The notes under the pieces are model-generated. The model was given only the letters and a program-made list of their open reading frames with translations. It ran no database searches and was not told where the DNA came from. DNA of 64,000 bases, from the NCBI GenBank assembly GCA_947488435.1, contig CANKZG010000001.1, positions 2,162,308 to 2,226,307 of the forward strand, in the 5' to 3' direction. Source of the stretch: an uncultured Flavobacteriaceae bacterium (GTDB lineage: Bacteria; Bacteroidota; Bacteroidia; Flavobacteriales; Flavobacteriaceae). Positions 43,308 through 51,854 of the stretch are shown piece after piece. Within the stretch, counting starts at the first letter, position 1; each line of letters begins with the position of its first letter. Both the position numbers and the translations under genes were made by a program.

Positions 43308-44087
43308 TTATATAAATTCCTGGATAATTTCTTGCAATAAAATGCGAACGTCTACTTCATTTAAATTGGTAGTTACCCTGCGATCATATAATAACTGAAT
43401 CAGAATTTCATCTAAATTTGAATAGCCAGTGGTACATCCTAAATCGAAAGAACTTTGGAAAATACTTTCCGAGAATCGAGAAGAATCTCTTGCTAGGCCC
43501 AGAGCTTGAGTTAATTCTTCACGTAATAAATGACGCTGCTTTAGAGGTGTAGGCCTAGAAGTATCCACGTACATATTAGCATTTGTAATCTGATTTTGTG
43601 CATTAAAACCAACAAAAAATAATCCAAAATTACCATCTACAAAGTTAGCTGCCGGCGGAAAAAAATTGGCATATGCATTTCCGGTGCCCATAAATAGGGT
43701 GAAGTTTGCTTCTGCTTCATTTGTAGTAGTACTAATTTGAATGCTATCTTCAGGCAAAAGAGCGTTAAGATCCGAAATAACAACTTCCAATTCGTTCAAT
43801 AATAAGTCTGTTGGTGTCCCCGCTATGAAGATAACAACATCGTTGGACCACTTACGCGTAACTCTACTTGCGTTGCCGAATTCAAAACCAAGTGCAATTT
43901 CAGTAAAGTAATCTATTGCTAATTCTTGAGAAGCCGTTAGACCACTATTATCTGGTTCGCTTGGTTCTTCAGGAGGGTCATTTTGACCGGTAGGGTCTTC
44001 CTCAAATAAGCTGCCCTCACTATCGCTAGAACATGAGATAAAAAGAAAAAGACAAACTATTAAAAGAAGGTGGGCTATTTTTTTCAT
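43308..44087 (-). CDS. DUF2927-like lipoprotein
   Basis: 259 residues, lipoprotein signal (LLLIVCLFLFISC), acidic Pro/Glu-rich linker (EEDPTGQNDPPEEPSEPDNSG) and a folded domain of about 200 residues. Family traits: an N-terminal helix, a strand-rich middle (ITLFMG, NFGLFFVGF) and LLREELTQALGL (residues 187-198), where a metalloprotease family would place HExxH. DUF2927 proteins keep this helix position but lack the histidines, so peptidase activity is doubtful. Function unknown; surface or periplasmic lipoprotein. Confidence 0.7.
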   Translation of the reverse strand: MKKIAHLLLIVCLFLFISCSSDSEGSLFEEDPTGQNDPPEEPSEPDNSGLTASQELAIDYFTEIALGFEFGNASRVTRKWSNDVVIFIAGTPTDLLLNELEVVISDLNALLPEDSIQISTTTNEAEANFTLFMGTGNAYANFFPPAANFVDGNFGLFFVGFNAQNQITNANMYVDTSRPTPLKQRHLLREELTQALGLARDSSRFSESIFQSSFDLGCTTGYSNLDEILIQLLYDRRVTTNLNEVDVRILLQEIIQEFI

Positions 44088-44249
44088 AGGGTTAAATTAC
44101 AATTTTAGAGGAAAGATAGCATTCATTTTTTATATACCTATCTCATTATAAACAATTGAGATATCGACCGATGTTATTCTACTAGTTTTTTATCCCCGTT
44201 GATTTTTTGTAACAACAGTGATAATTATTAGAAGGATCTGTGATAAAAG

Positions 44250-46652
44250 TTAATTGGGATTAAGTTGTATTTTGTCAACAACAATGGAATCTATCTTAGC
44301 TTTGGAAAAATAAACTGGAAAATAGTGATCATTAGCCCAGTCATGATATAAATTTTTGTAAAAATCGCTATTAACGTCCCCAGACTGTCCAGGGGCATTT
44401 GTTCCCCAGGTATTGTCCCAGTTGTTGAGGTCAACAATGATACGAAATGAAGCCCCGCTAGTTTGATTATTGCTATTTCCCGTTGCCCCGGGAGTGTATT
44501 GATTGCCTCCTCTTGGTGCAATTACCGTATTTAACTGCTGCTGCAAATCAGCATTTACAACATTCCCTAAAGGATGCTTAATTTCAACATGTTTAAAGTT
44601 AGTTTGTCCGTAAGTCCAGTTTCTTACATCAGTTCCAAATTTTAAAGACAACTGATGTACGGCACTACCCAAAGTTCCAATTAAAAAAGAGTTCCTTTTA
44701 GATTCTGGATTAGCTCCAAACTTTGATTCTGGATGTAATATCCATTGCATCAATCGAGACATCTGGATGTTGGGAATAACTCTTTGCACTTCAGGATCTG
44801 GAAAATAACTAAAAAACTGCTGTTGTAGTTCTCTTTCCCAAGCAACGTAAATTCCTGCTTCGATAGATTGCTTATCTAAAATAAAATCCCATTCTAGCAG
44901 TCTTTTTTGAGCGGTAGTTGTAAGCGCATCTTTCATCTTTAATTGCTGTAATAAAGGCACTAAGGTACGCGCGGGAATGGATAAATAATCCGTTTGAAGT
45001 TGCATCATATCCTCTAGAGAAAGATTACCTGAGGCCAACACTTCATTTATGCGATCCCCGCGATAGGGATCTGACCAATTATAACCAATAGCGTCCCATT
45101 CTGTATAATCTTCAGGAACAACGTTCTGATTGGCGGTTGCAATAAATCCTTTCTCCGGATTATAACTATTGGGCTTTTGATCTATAGGAAGATAACCATC
45201 CCATTCGTACCTACCATCCCCAGGTACAGGAACCATCCCGCTAAAATTTCTACGTAAAGGAGCGATACCTACTGCTTGCCAGCCAATGTTACCCAAAGTA
45301 TCGGCCCAAATCATATTCTCACCAGGAATATGGCTATAGGTACATGCCGCTTTAAATTCCTCCCAAGTTTTAGCTTGATCCATGCGAAGCGAAGCTAAGT
45401 ACGGAGAACCTCCTGACTCTAACCAAGCAGCTCGAACTGCATAGGCCTTATAATTTACCGAATCTACATAAGTAACGGGACCATGCCGTGTGTACCGAAG
45501 TTCAACATTTTCATCCTTACTATTTTTTACTGGAATCGACTCTTTAATAACCTTCATATCCTCCCAACTGCTCTGATATTTATATTGATTTAAGTTTTCA
45601 GGATTGAGGTCATAAACATAAAGATCTTCTCCGTCTGTTCTAAATACGGTTAAACCCCAAGCTCCATGATCATTATGTCCAATGGATACTCCAGGAATTT
45701 CAGGTTCTCCACCGCCTATTACGTTCCATCCAGGAGCCACAAGATGCACCCAATAACGCAACGAAGGAATGGCTAATCTTCTATGAGGATCATTGGCCAT
45801 ATAGGTGTGTCCGTTTGCAGCTAATTTAGGAGTGGTTACCCAATTGTTGCTACCAAACCATAGTTTTTCAGAAGCTATTTGCGGTTTTTTATTTTCCAAT
45901 AAAATTGCTGTCTGTGGTGTTTGTGTTCGATATGCTTCTAAAATATCTTCAGGTTGAAATTGTATTGGTGTTCTATAGGCTCGGTATAATGCTAATATTT
46001 CATCATTCAGCAATAGGTTTTTGTCAATGGATGGATCAAGTTCTAAAATAGGATCTTTGGGGTGAAACCAGTTATATTCCTTTACTTTGTCTACACCTAA
46101 TTGTGCTACTTGTTGTCCAATATTTAGTTCTGTGCTAATATTGCCTAATAAACCCTGATGCCTAGAAATAACAACTTCAGGAGTCCACTTTTGAGGTAAA
46201 ATATCCAACGCTTTAAAAGTAATGGGTAAGTCTTCTGGGTTTTGCAAAACTTCCTCAATATAGGCATTTACACCAGCGGTATAGGCGGTAATAATTGCTA
46301 TACCATCCTCATGATAGTGTTCCATCTCCTTTTTTATATCTCCCCTAAACTTAAATAGACGTGTTCCAATGTCTCGTTTCAATTCGCGTTCCCCTAGTAT
46401 TTCAGCCACTGTTCCCGTTGCCTGTCTACGCCAAATTTCGAATTGAAAAAGTCGGTCTTTAGCCGCCAAGTATCCTTGTGCATAAAACAAATCGTTTTGA
46501 TTTTTGGCATAAATATGATTAATTCCCCATGAATCCCTTAATACCTCTACCGTATCCGTGAGACCAACGATTTCCGTCTTTTGAACTTCTTTTTTTTCTT
46601 GTTTGCAGGCAAATAAAAACAAGATAATACAGCTATAGAAGAAAGGTTTCAT
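44250..46652 (-). CDS. Penicillin acylase family (Ntn-hydrolase) lipoprotein
   Basis: 800 residues, lipoprotein signal ending at LFAC (Cys16). Precursor layout of the acylase family: alpha part (YLAAKDRLFQFEIWRRQATGTVAEILG), linker, and beta part starting at Ser268 in LWFGSNNWV, the N-terminal nucleophile freed by self-cleavage. Later GENMIWADTLGNIGWQAVGIAPLR and QNVVPEDY are family blocks. Enzymes of this type hydrolyse amide bonds in beta-lactams, acyl-homoserine lactones or N-acyl amino acids; specificity is not evident here. Exported. Single gene. Confidence 0.92.
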   Translation of the reverse strand: MKPFFYSCIILFLFACKQEKKEVQKTEIVGLTDTVEVLRDSWGINHIYAKNQNDLFYAQGYLAAKDRLFQFEIWRRQATGTVAEILGERELKRDIGTRLFKFRGDIKKEMEHYHEDGIAIITAYTAGVNAYIEEVLQNPEDLPITFKALDILPQKWTPEVVISRHQGLLGNISTELNIGQQVAQLGVDKVKEYNWFHPKDPILELDPSIDKNLLLNDEILALYRAYRTPIQFQPEDILEAYRTQTPQTAILLENKKPQIASEKLWFGSNNWVTTPKLAANGHTYMANDPHRRLAIPSLRYWVHLVAPGWNVIGGGEPEIPGVSIGHNDHGAWGLTVFRTDGEDLYVYDLNPENLNQYKYQSSWEDMKVIKESIPVKNSKDENVELRYTRHGPVTYVDSVNYKAYAVRAAWLESGGSPYLASLRMDQAKTWEEFKAACTYSHIPGENMIWADTLGNIGWQAVGIAPLRRNFSGMVPVPGDGRYEWDGYLPIDQKPNSYNPEKGFIATANQNVVPEDYTEWDAIGYNWSDPYRGDRINEVLASGNLSLEDMMQLQTDYLSIPARTLVPLLQQLKMKDALTTTAQKRLLEWDFILDKQSIEAGIYVAWERELQQQFFSYFPDPEVQRVIPNIQMSRLMQWILHPESKFGANPESKRNSFLIGTLGSAVHQLSLKFGTDVRNWTYGQTNFKHVEIKHPLGNVVNADLQQQLNTVIAPRGGNQYTPGATGNSNNQTSGASFRIIVDLNNWDNTWGTNAPGQSGDVNSDFYKNLYHDWANDHYFPVYFSKAKIDSIVVDKIQLNPN

Positions 46653-46763
46653 ATTGAAGAGGTTGGTTCATTTTAAAGATACTAAAATTCTTAAGACATA
46701 GTTACTTATAGTTCAGTGAGGCCAACCTGCTTGCTATAAAATTTTAAAGAAGACTGTTTTAAA

Positions 46764-48239
46764 TTATTTCTTATTTAGAAAACTGATATTCGCTAATATT
46801 GCCTCAACAGCAGGATCGAAAGCTCCCATGTCTGGTTCCGTTTTAACAGATTTAGCAATCGCTTTAACTTTTTCAGGATTCATATTTTTCATTCGTTCAA
46901 ATTGTTCATTGGCACTTTTTAAGAGCTGTTCTCCAAACTGTATTAGAAACACTTTCTCCAGTTCTCCTTTTGGTTTGGGAACTAATACTGCAAGTACTGC
47001 CTTAGCCAATTGGAAGGCTAGTTTTTTATCCAGTTTTAAAATTTGTTGAAATATAGTATTACTTTCTTTTTCTAAAGTCTGGGGTTTAAGGGTCGCAGCA
47101 GACTGATCAATACCGGAAACAGTCTTGGTTTTATCATCAAATATTAAATTGCCTGCATTGAGTTTTAGGTCATCTTTTCCTAAACTTTGAAAGCGATCAG
47201 ATTCTCCAATAAAAACATCAAAAGCTAACCATTTTCCAATTTCAACAGCCATATGCTCTAATTCTTTTGGATCAAATTCTTTTTTCTCATTTTCTATATT
47301 ACCAAGATCATAACCAGGTAAGCTCTTCATAAGCATTAGAGGTAATCCAAGAATTCTTCCAAAATAAGTTTTGATTGCTTCATTGGTAAGAATTTCTTTA
47401 ATTTCATCCATTTCCACGCGTCTCAGTTCAGGGGCTGATAGACCTACTTCTAGTGCTAATTTACCCGCTAAGGCTTCACGTCCTGGATTTAATTGCTCTC
47501 CCTTAAGTACAAAAACATCGTTATCTTCAAAAGTTACGATTACAACGCCAGGATTCATACCTTTTACTTCAACTGATTTCACCTTACTCCAATCGGGCTT
47601 GTTAAAATCCATACGTTGGATTACTGCTACTTTTTGGAGCGTATTTTTTGAATTGAATAAGGTATTCTTATGTGGGTTTACCTGCTTATTATATGCCTTC
47701 ATGGCCAAAGCTCCCATTACATCTGCTTCATGTTCTAGGTTGGTGTCGGTATTAACACCTATGTTTCCCTTTAATTGTAGAGTGGGTTTAACTCTCCCCT
47801 GTTTTTGTTGTACTACATGCCACGCTTCATGCGCCAAGTGCTTTTCCTGACCAGAAGCAATATGAATATCGGTTCCTTGAGCATATGCATGTGCTTGTAG
47901 TTGTGAAGGTTTATTGGAATTGTAATGTACCCTTACATCATCCATGGCATAACCTGATAAATTTTCAATACCTGTTTTTAAGTTATCAGGCAATCCCGTT
48001 TTGTTTGTTTTTTTCTGAATGACTTGTTTTGCTGGAATTGTTTCCTCCCCACCTGATTGTTTTAACTGTGTTGCTTTTGATTGTCTGGATGCACTTTGCT
48101 GCAGTTTTTTAAGGGCGATAACTTCGGGTCTGTTGTCTTCAAAAATGGAGATTTTTTTTGTTTGCCGCGTGTTTTTAGATGAACTATTTATACCAGTGGC
48201 TTTTTTGTTATCCTCCGTTTTGTCTGCATGTGCGTTCAT
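46764..48239 (-). CDS. eCIS-core (DUF4157) protein with C-terminal kinase-like domain
   Basis: 491 residues, no signal peptide. Conserved leader FEDNRPEVIALKKLQ (33-47), low-complexity Gln/Lys linkers with LQxK/VIQ-type repeats (VIQKK, LQLKG, LQKVAVIQR), then the eCIS core domain at about 80-180 with GLPDNLKTGIENLSGYAMDDVRVHYNS and HLAHEAWH (His137, Glu138, His141; HExxH) and EHEADVMG supplying a third ligand. From about 220 the sequence looks like a PI3/4-kinase or HipA-like kinase: VFVLKG (Lys246), hinge LMLMKSLPGYD, FDVFIGESDRF (Asp348), NAGNLIFDD (Asn364) and SGIDQSA (Asp378). By family knowledge DUF4157 marks cargo of extracellular contractile injection systems; no injection genes are nearby. 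Likely an effector. Confidence 0.8.
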   Translation of the reverse strand: MNAHADKTEDNKKATGINSSSKNTRQTKKISIFEDNRPEVIALKKLQQSASRQSKATQLKQSGGEETIPAKQVIQKKTNKTGLPDNLKTGIENLSGYAMDDVRVHYNSNKPSQLQAHAYAQGTDIHIASGQEKHLAHEAWHVVQQKQGRVKPTLQLKGNIGVNTDTNLEHEADVMGALAMKAYNKQVNPHKNTLFNSKNTLQKVAVIQRMDFNKPDWSKVKSVEVKGMNPGVVIVTFEDNDVFVLKGEQLNPGREALAGKLALEVGLSAPELRRVEMDEIKEILTNEAIKTYFGRILGLPLMLMKSLPGYDLGNIENEKKEFDPKELEHMAVEIGKWLAFDVFIGESDRFQSLGKDDLKLNAGNLIFDDKTKTVSGIDQSAATLKPQTLEKESNTIFQQILKLDKKLAFQLAKAVLAVLVPKPKGELEKVFLIQFGEQLLKSANEQFERMKNMNPEKVKAIAKSVKTEPDMGAFDPAVEAILANISFLNKK

Positions 48240-48345
48240 TGTTATGGCGAAAATAAGACGATGTTATGAAGGTAAGGATGAATTTTTCAAAGAAAAAGGG
48301 TAGTACTACTTGGTTTAATTGTAGGTATTTAAGATCAATTTGATG

Positions 48346-48359
48346 TATTTCGCGAAATA
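48346..48359. promoter_or_regulatory. 14-bp palindrome between the DUF4157 gene and the dipeptidase operon
   Basis: TATTTCGCGAAATA is a perfect palindrome about midway in the 219-bp spacer of the divergent genes, 107 bp from one start codon and 100 bp from the other. It is a plausible operator for either or both. No known regulator is assigned. Confidence 0.4.
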
Positions 48360-48458
48360 TTTAAACTGGTTTTTTTCGTGTTAAATATGTGAAAAACTGA
48401 TATCTAAAATTTCAATATAATTATGGTATTTTAGAAGCAGATTAACAAAATAGATAAG

Positions 48459-49673
48459 ATGGGTTTTACAAAAAACTATAAGGGATATGAGTCCTTTCAG
48501 TATTTAGAAAAGAATGTGGACTATAAACATTTTGAATTAGTTGATGAAATAGATCGTGTTCCTTCCACAAAAGTTCCTTTAAATGCCACCCAGGAAGAAC
48601 TGGTGACAAAAATTTTAAAGGAACAAGTATTAATTAGTGTACATGAACATCTAGGTACATTTCCTAAAGACATCATGCAGACTCCTGCATATGTAAAAGA
48701 AGGACGCATGGCAACGGCCTTTAAAGGATTATCGAAAGGGTATTGGGATTGTGTATTTGATAATTTGATGGATGGGGTTTGTCAAATTCACTCTAAAGGA
48801 GGGTGGAAATGGAGTGAGGTAATTCACGATTTAGGTATGCGGTTATGTGATATTGCACATCAAGATTTTGTAATCCATTGTAAATCGGTAGAAGATATTT
48901 ATACAGCACATAGAGAAGGAAAAGTTGCCTGGGTTGCGGTGATGGAAGGTGCTATGATGATTGAAAATGAATTGGATCGTATAGATCTGTTATACGGATT
49001 TGGGTTACGTTCGTTAGGAATAACCTATAGTGAGTCCAACGCACTGGGATCAGGATTAAAAGAGGCAAGAGATGGCGGATTGACACAGTTTGGTAAACGC
49101 GCCGTAGAACGTATGAATAAGGTAGGTTTACTTATCGATTGTTCGCATACCGGCGACCAAACGGCCTTAGATACCATAAGGCACAGTACAAAACCTATTG
49201 TTTTAAGTCATATTGGAGCAAAGGCTTTATGGAATACGAATAGGATGGCACCTGATGAAGTGTTTAAGGCTTGCGCAGATAAAGGTGGTGTGATTGGTAT
49301 AGAAGCAGCCCCTCATACAACCTTGACACCTACCCATAAAAAACATAATTTGGATGCTGTTATGGAACATTTCGAATATGTGAAAGATTTAGTGGGTATC
49401 GATCATGTAACCTTGGGCCCAGACACTTTATATGGAGATCATGTTGGTTTGCATACCGCTTATACAGCTGCTTTGTCCTTAAAGGCATCTAAGGGTCATG
49501 GTAAACCAGGTATGGAATATGAACCTGTTCCTTATGTGGATGGATTGGAAAACCCTACCGAAGGTTCTTATAATATTATCAGATGGTTGGTGAAGCACAA
49601 CTATTCAGAAGAGCAAATTGCTAAAATTATGGGAAAAAATACGCTAAGACTCTTAAAAGAAGTTTGGGTATAA
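48459..49673 (+). CDS. M19 (renal dipeptidase) family peptidase
   Basis: 404 residues without signal peptide; first gene of a five-gene peptide-use operon. M19 TIM-barrel motifs: VHEH (62-64) in place of the usual H-x-D pair, EGAMMIE with bridging Glu163, GLTQFG, LIDCSHTG (His230), PIVLSHIGAKALWNTNR (His251) and LVGIDHVTLGPDTLYGDH. The second metal ligand Asp is replaced by His64, which is unusual. Family enzymes cleave dipeptides, D-amino-acid dipeptides or related amides. Next gene begins immediately at the stop. Confidence 0.88.
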   Translation: MGFTKNYKGYESFQYLEKNVDYKHFELVDEIDRVPSTKVPLNATQEELVTKILKEQVLISVHEHLGTFPKDIMQTPAYVKEGRMATAFKGLSKGYWDCVFDNLMDGVCQIHSKGGWKWSEVIHDLGMRLCDIAHQDFVIHCKSVEDIYTAHREGKVAWVAVMEGAMMIENELDRIDLLYGFGLRSLGITYSESNALGSGLKEARDGGLTQFGKRAVERMNKVGLLIDCSHTGDQTALDTIRHSTKPIVLSHIGAKALWNTNRMAPDEVFKACADKGGVIGIEAAPHTTLTPTHKKHNLDAVMEHFEYVKDLVGIDHVTLGPDTLYGDHVGLHTAYTAALSLKASKGHGKPGMEYEPVPYVDGLENPTEGSYNIIRWLVKHNYSEEQIAKIMGKNTLRLLKEVWV

Positions 49674-50339
49674 ATGAAAAAATTGCTTCATATCATAACT
49701 TTATTCTGGATGCTTACTTCTGTAGCTCAGGGGAAGTTGTTAGGAGTGTTAACTCAGGTTGATATGACCGGCGAAGTCATAGAAATACAACAGGATTTAG
49801 CATTAGATCTTCATGATTCTATTACTAGCATTCAGGTAAAAGTGTTGTTGTTTGAAGGTACTTCCTTGGGAGAAATTATGGTAACAACCAACGAACGTAC
49901 TCTTGAATACGAAACTACGATTTCGGAAGGGTTAAAGGTACTCCAGCTTATACTTCCAGACGACAAAACTCCGGACAAAATTAGCATATCGTATCGTATT
50001 AAAGTGAAGCGTTCAGATTTTTACCTTCCACTATTTTTTACCAATTTTCCCGCTGCAGCCTCTAATGATGATTTTTTTAAGGCGCAATTTAAAATGCCCT
50101 TAACATTACAATATAGGATTCATTTTCCTAAGGTTGATACGGAGACAACCGAGACAGCTACGTTTAAAACAGTAGCATTACATGTCCCTGCTTTACCTTC
50201 CTTGTTAAGAATGGCAGTATTCACAAAAAAGAAAAAAGGGTTGGATTATGCCAAAGTGATAGATATACTGGTCATTGGCATTTTTATAAGTATAGGATTT
50301 TTAATTTGGGTAAATAGAAAACAGTTGGTTTATGGATAG
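49674..50339 (+). CDS. Membrane-anchored protein of unknown function in the dipeptidase operon
   Basis: 221 residues: signal peptide (KKLLHIITLFWMLTSVAQG), about 170 residues of beta-rich exported domain (TQVDMTGEVIEIQQDLALDLHDSITSIQVKVLLFEG ...) and a single C-terminal membrane helix (about 195-215, VIDILVIGIFISIGFLIWV). The exported part is like a short Ig-type sandwich. No named family is recognised. Its ATG follows the M19 stop directly and its stop overlaps the start of a 33-residue membrane protein gene, so all are translated together. Possibly a periplasmic partner of the symporter. Confidence 0.6.
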   Translation: MKKLLHIITLFWMLTSVAQGKLLGVLTQVDMTGEVIEIQQDLALDLHDSITSIQVKVLLFEGTSLGEIMVTTNERTLEYETTISEGLKVLQLILPDDKTPDKISISYRIKVKRSDFYLPLFFTNFPAAASNDDFFKAQFKMPLTLQYRIHFPKVDTETTETATFKTVALHVPALPSLLRMAVFTKKKKGLDYAKVIDILVIGIFISIGFLIWVNRKQLVYG

Positions 50340-50433
50340 ATTTATCTTTTGGGGCTTGTTTTTAGTATTGGGATTAATTGTTCTAGGCTACTGTATTTGG
50401 ATGTATTGGATTGAAAAAAATAAAGAACAATGA
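50332..50433 (+). CDS. 33-residue membrane microprotein coupled to the symporter gene
   Basis: The reading frame starts MDRFIFWGLF and ends WIEKNKEQ: a single strongly hydrophobic helix (about 4-25) followed by a short charged tail. Its ATG overlaps the previous gene by 8 bases and its TGA overlaps the symporter ATG in the sequence ATGA. Both overlaps indicate translation coupling, which would not be preserved by chance around a non-coding gap. Small accessory subunits are known for some sodium:solute symporters. The protein has never been named in what I can recall; function is inference. Confidence 0.7.
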   Translation: MDRFIFWGLFLVLGLIVLGYCIWMYWIEKNKEQ

Positions 50434-51854
50434 TAGACATTCAATTGGTAATATTTATAGGTTACTTTTTATTGGTTTTCTTTATCGGATGGCTAAGTAT
50501 GCGATGGACAAAATCTGAAGAAGATTACTGGATTGCAGGCAGTAAGTTAGGCTGGGGTATTGGAGGCGCAACAATGGCAGCAACGCATACTAGTGCAGGA
50601 ACCTTTATTGGTACTATAGGCGTTATTTATGCCGTCGGATGGTCTTTTGGATGGGTGTTAATTACTATCCCATTAGCATATTGGTTTATGGTAGCAGTAC
50701 TTGCACCTCGGTTTACAAGTGTTAAAGAGCTTACACTGCCAGCTTTTTTGCAACGTCGATATCAAAGCAAAACGGCTAGGGGAATAGGCGGTGTAATTAT
50801 TTTAATTGCAACTGTAGTTTATATTCAAGCACAGATATTAGCTGGAGGACTTGTAGCCAACGTTGTTTTTGGAATTGAACCGCTTACCGGAATGATCATT
50901 TTTACGATTATTTTAGTACTATATACTTTAGTGGGAGGGATGTTGGCAGTGGTGTATACTGATTTTTTACAGATGATTATCATGGTTGTAGGTACCGTAG
51001 TTTCGGTACCATTGGCATTGATGCATTTTGACGGCCTTTCTGGATTAATTGCTAAAGTTGAGTATGTAAAACCGCTTACTTTTGAATGGGGTGGCTTTCC
51101 GACGGTATTATTAATTACACTAGGACTGGCCTTTTTTCTGGGATCAGTAGCTACACCTGAAAAGGTAATACGCCTATATGCAATGAAAGACATGAAAACG
51201 ATTCGGCGCGGGGTTTTGTTGGCTGTTATTTTGGTTACAGGGATAAACCTTCTGGTATTTATTTTAGGATTGGCGGCAATGGTTTTATTTCCAAACCTGC
51301 CTACTGGCGATTTGGCAATGCCAATGATAGCAAAAGCAGTGTTACCTACCTTTGTTGGAACCATAATGCTTGCAGCAATTACCTCAGCGATGATGTCAAC
51401 TGTTGATTCCTTATTACTAGTTGCAGGATCTGCACTTTCAGAAGATATTTATCAAAATGTGATCAACAAAAAAATAACACCTAAGCGTAAACTTTTAATT
51501 GCCAGAGCAGGCATTTTTATCGTAGGGATTGTACCATTAATTTCCATTATTGCAGGTTTTGCTGAAGGTGAGCTAATTCAGTTTATTGTGATTTTGTTTA
51601 CTGCTATTATGGCCGCAGGTTTTTTTACCCCGGTAGTTGGTGGTATTTTATGGAAACGAGCGACCAAACAAGGTGCTATTGCGGCAATGATTGGCGGGGT
51701 TTTAACTACAGGATTATGGAAAGCTTACGGGGATCCACTAATTTATCCGGTATTACCAGGTTTTATAATTAGTGTACTATGTTATATTATTTTTAGTTTT
51801 TGCACCAAACCTCCTCCTGCAAGTGCTTGGAAGCCCTATTTTAAAAAGAAATGA
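50430..51854 (+). CDS. Sodium:solute symporter (SSS family)
   Basis: 474 residues with about 12-13 membrane helices. SSS features: helix 1 IFIGYFLLVFFIGWLSMRWTKSEEDYWIAGSKLGWGIGGATMAATHTSAGTFIG (sodium-site Ser/Thr-rich segment), LPAFLQRRY, VYIQAQILAGG, FIFTIILVLYTLVGGMLAVVYTDFLQM and STVDSLLLVAGSAL. Imports a small solute with sodium; peptides or amino acids are suggested by the M19 and S9 enzymes around it. Its start overlaps the microprotein stop, and its stop overlaps the S9 start by ATGA. Confidence 0.93.
   Translation: MIDIQLVIFIGYFLLVFFIGWLSMRWTKSEEDYWIAGSKLGWGIGGATMAATHTSAGTFIGTIGVIYAVGWSFGWVLITIPLAYWFMVAVLAPRFTSVKELTLPAFLQRRYQSKTARGIGGVIILIATVVYIQAQILAGGLVANVVFGIEPLTGMIIFTIILVLYTLVGGMLAVVYTDFLQMIIMVVGTVVSVPLALMHFDGLSGLIAKVEYVKPLTFEWGGFPTVLLITLGLAFFLGSVATPEKVIRLYAMKDMKTIRRGVLLAVILVTGINLLVFILGLAAMVLFPNLPTGDLAMPMIAKAVLPTFVGTIMLAAITSAMMSTVDSLLLVAGSALSEDIYQNVINKKITPKRKLLIARAGIFIVGIVPLISIIAGFAEGELIQFIVILFTAIMAAGFFTPVVGGILWKRATKQGAIAAMIGGVLTTGLWKAYGDPLIYPVLPGFIISVLCYIIFSFCTKPPPASAWKPYFKKK

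Noticed and set aside
47371-47850. 159-codon frame opposite the DUF4157 gene, considered as an immunity protein
   Set aside because: It is fully antisense to the effector's coding region, is Ser-rich without structure and has no start context. An immunity gene would be expected beside, not inside, the effector.
48240-48458. Toxin-antitoxin style small gene upstream of the DUF4157 gene
   Set aside because: Only short frames are present in the spacer and none has a plausible start and length; the palindrome is the only structured element.
50825-51364. Open frame of 179 codons antisense to the symporter
   Set aside because: Shadow frame with composition typical of antisense to membrane helices; the sense gene has clear SSS motifs.
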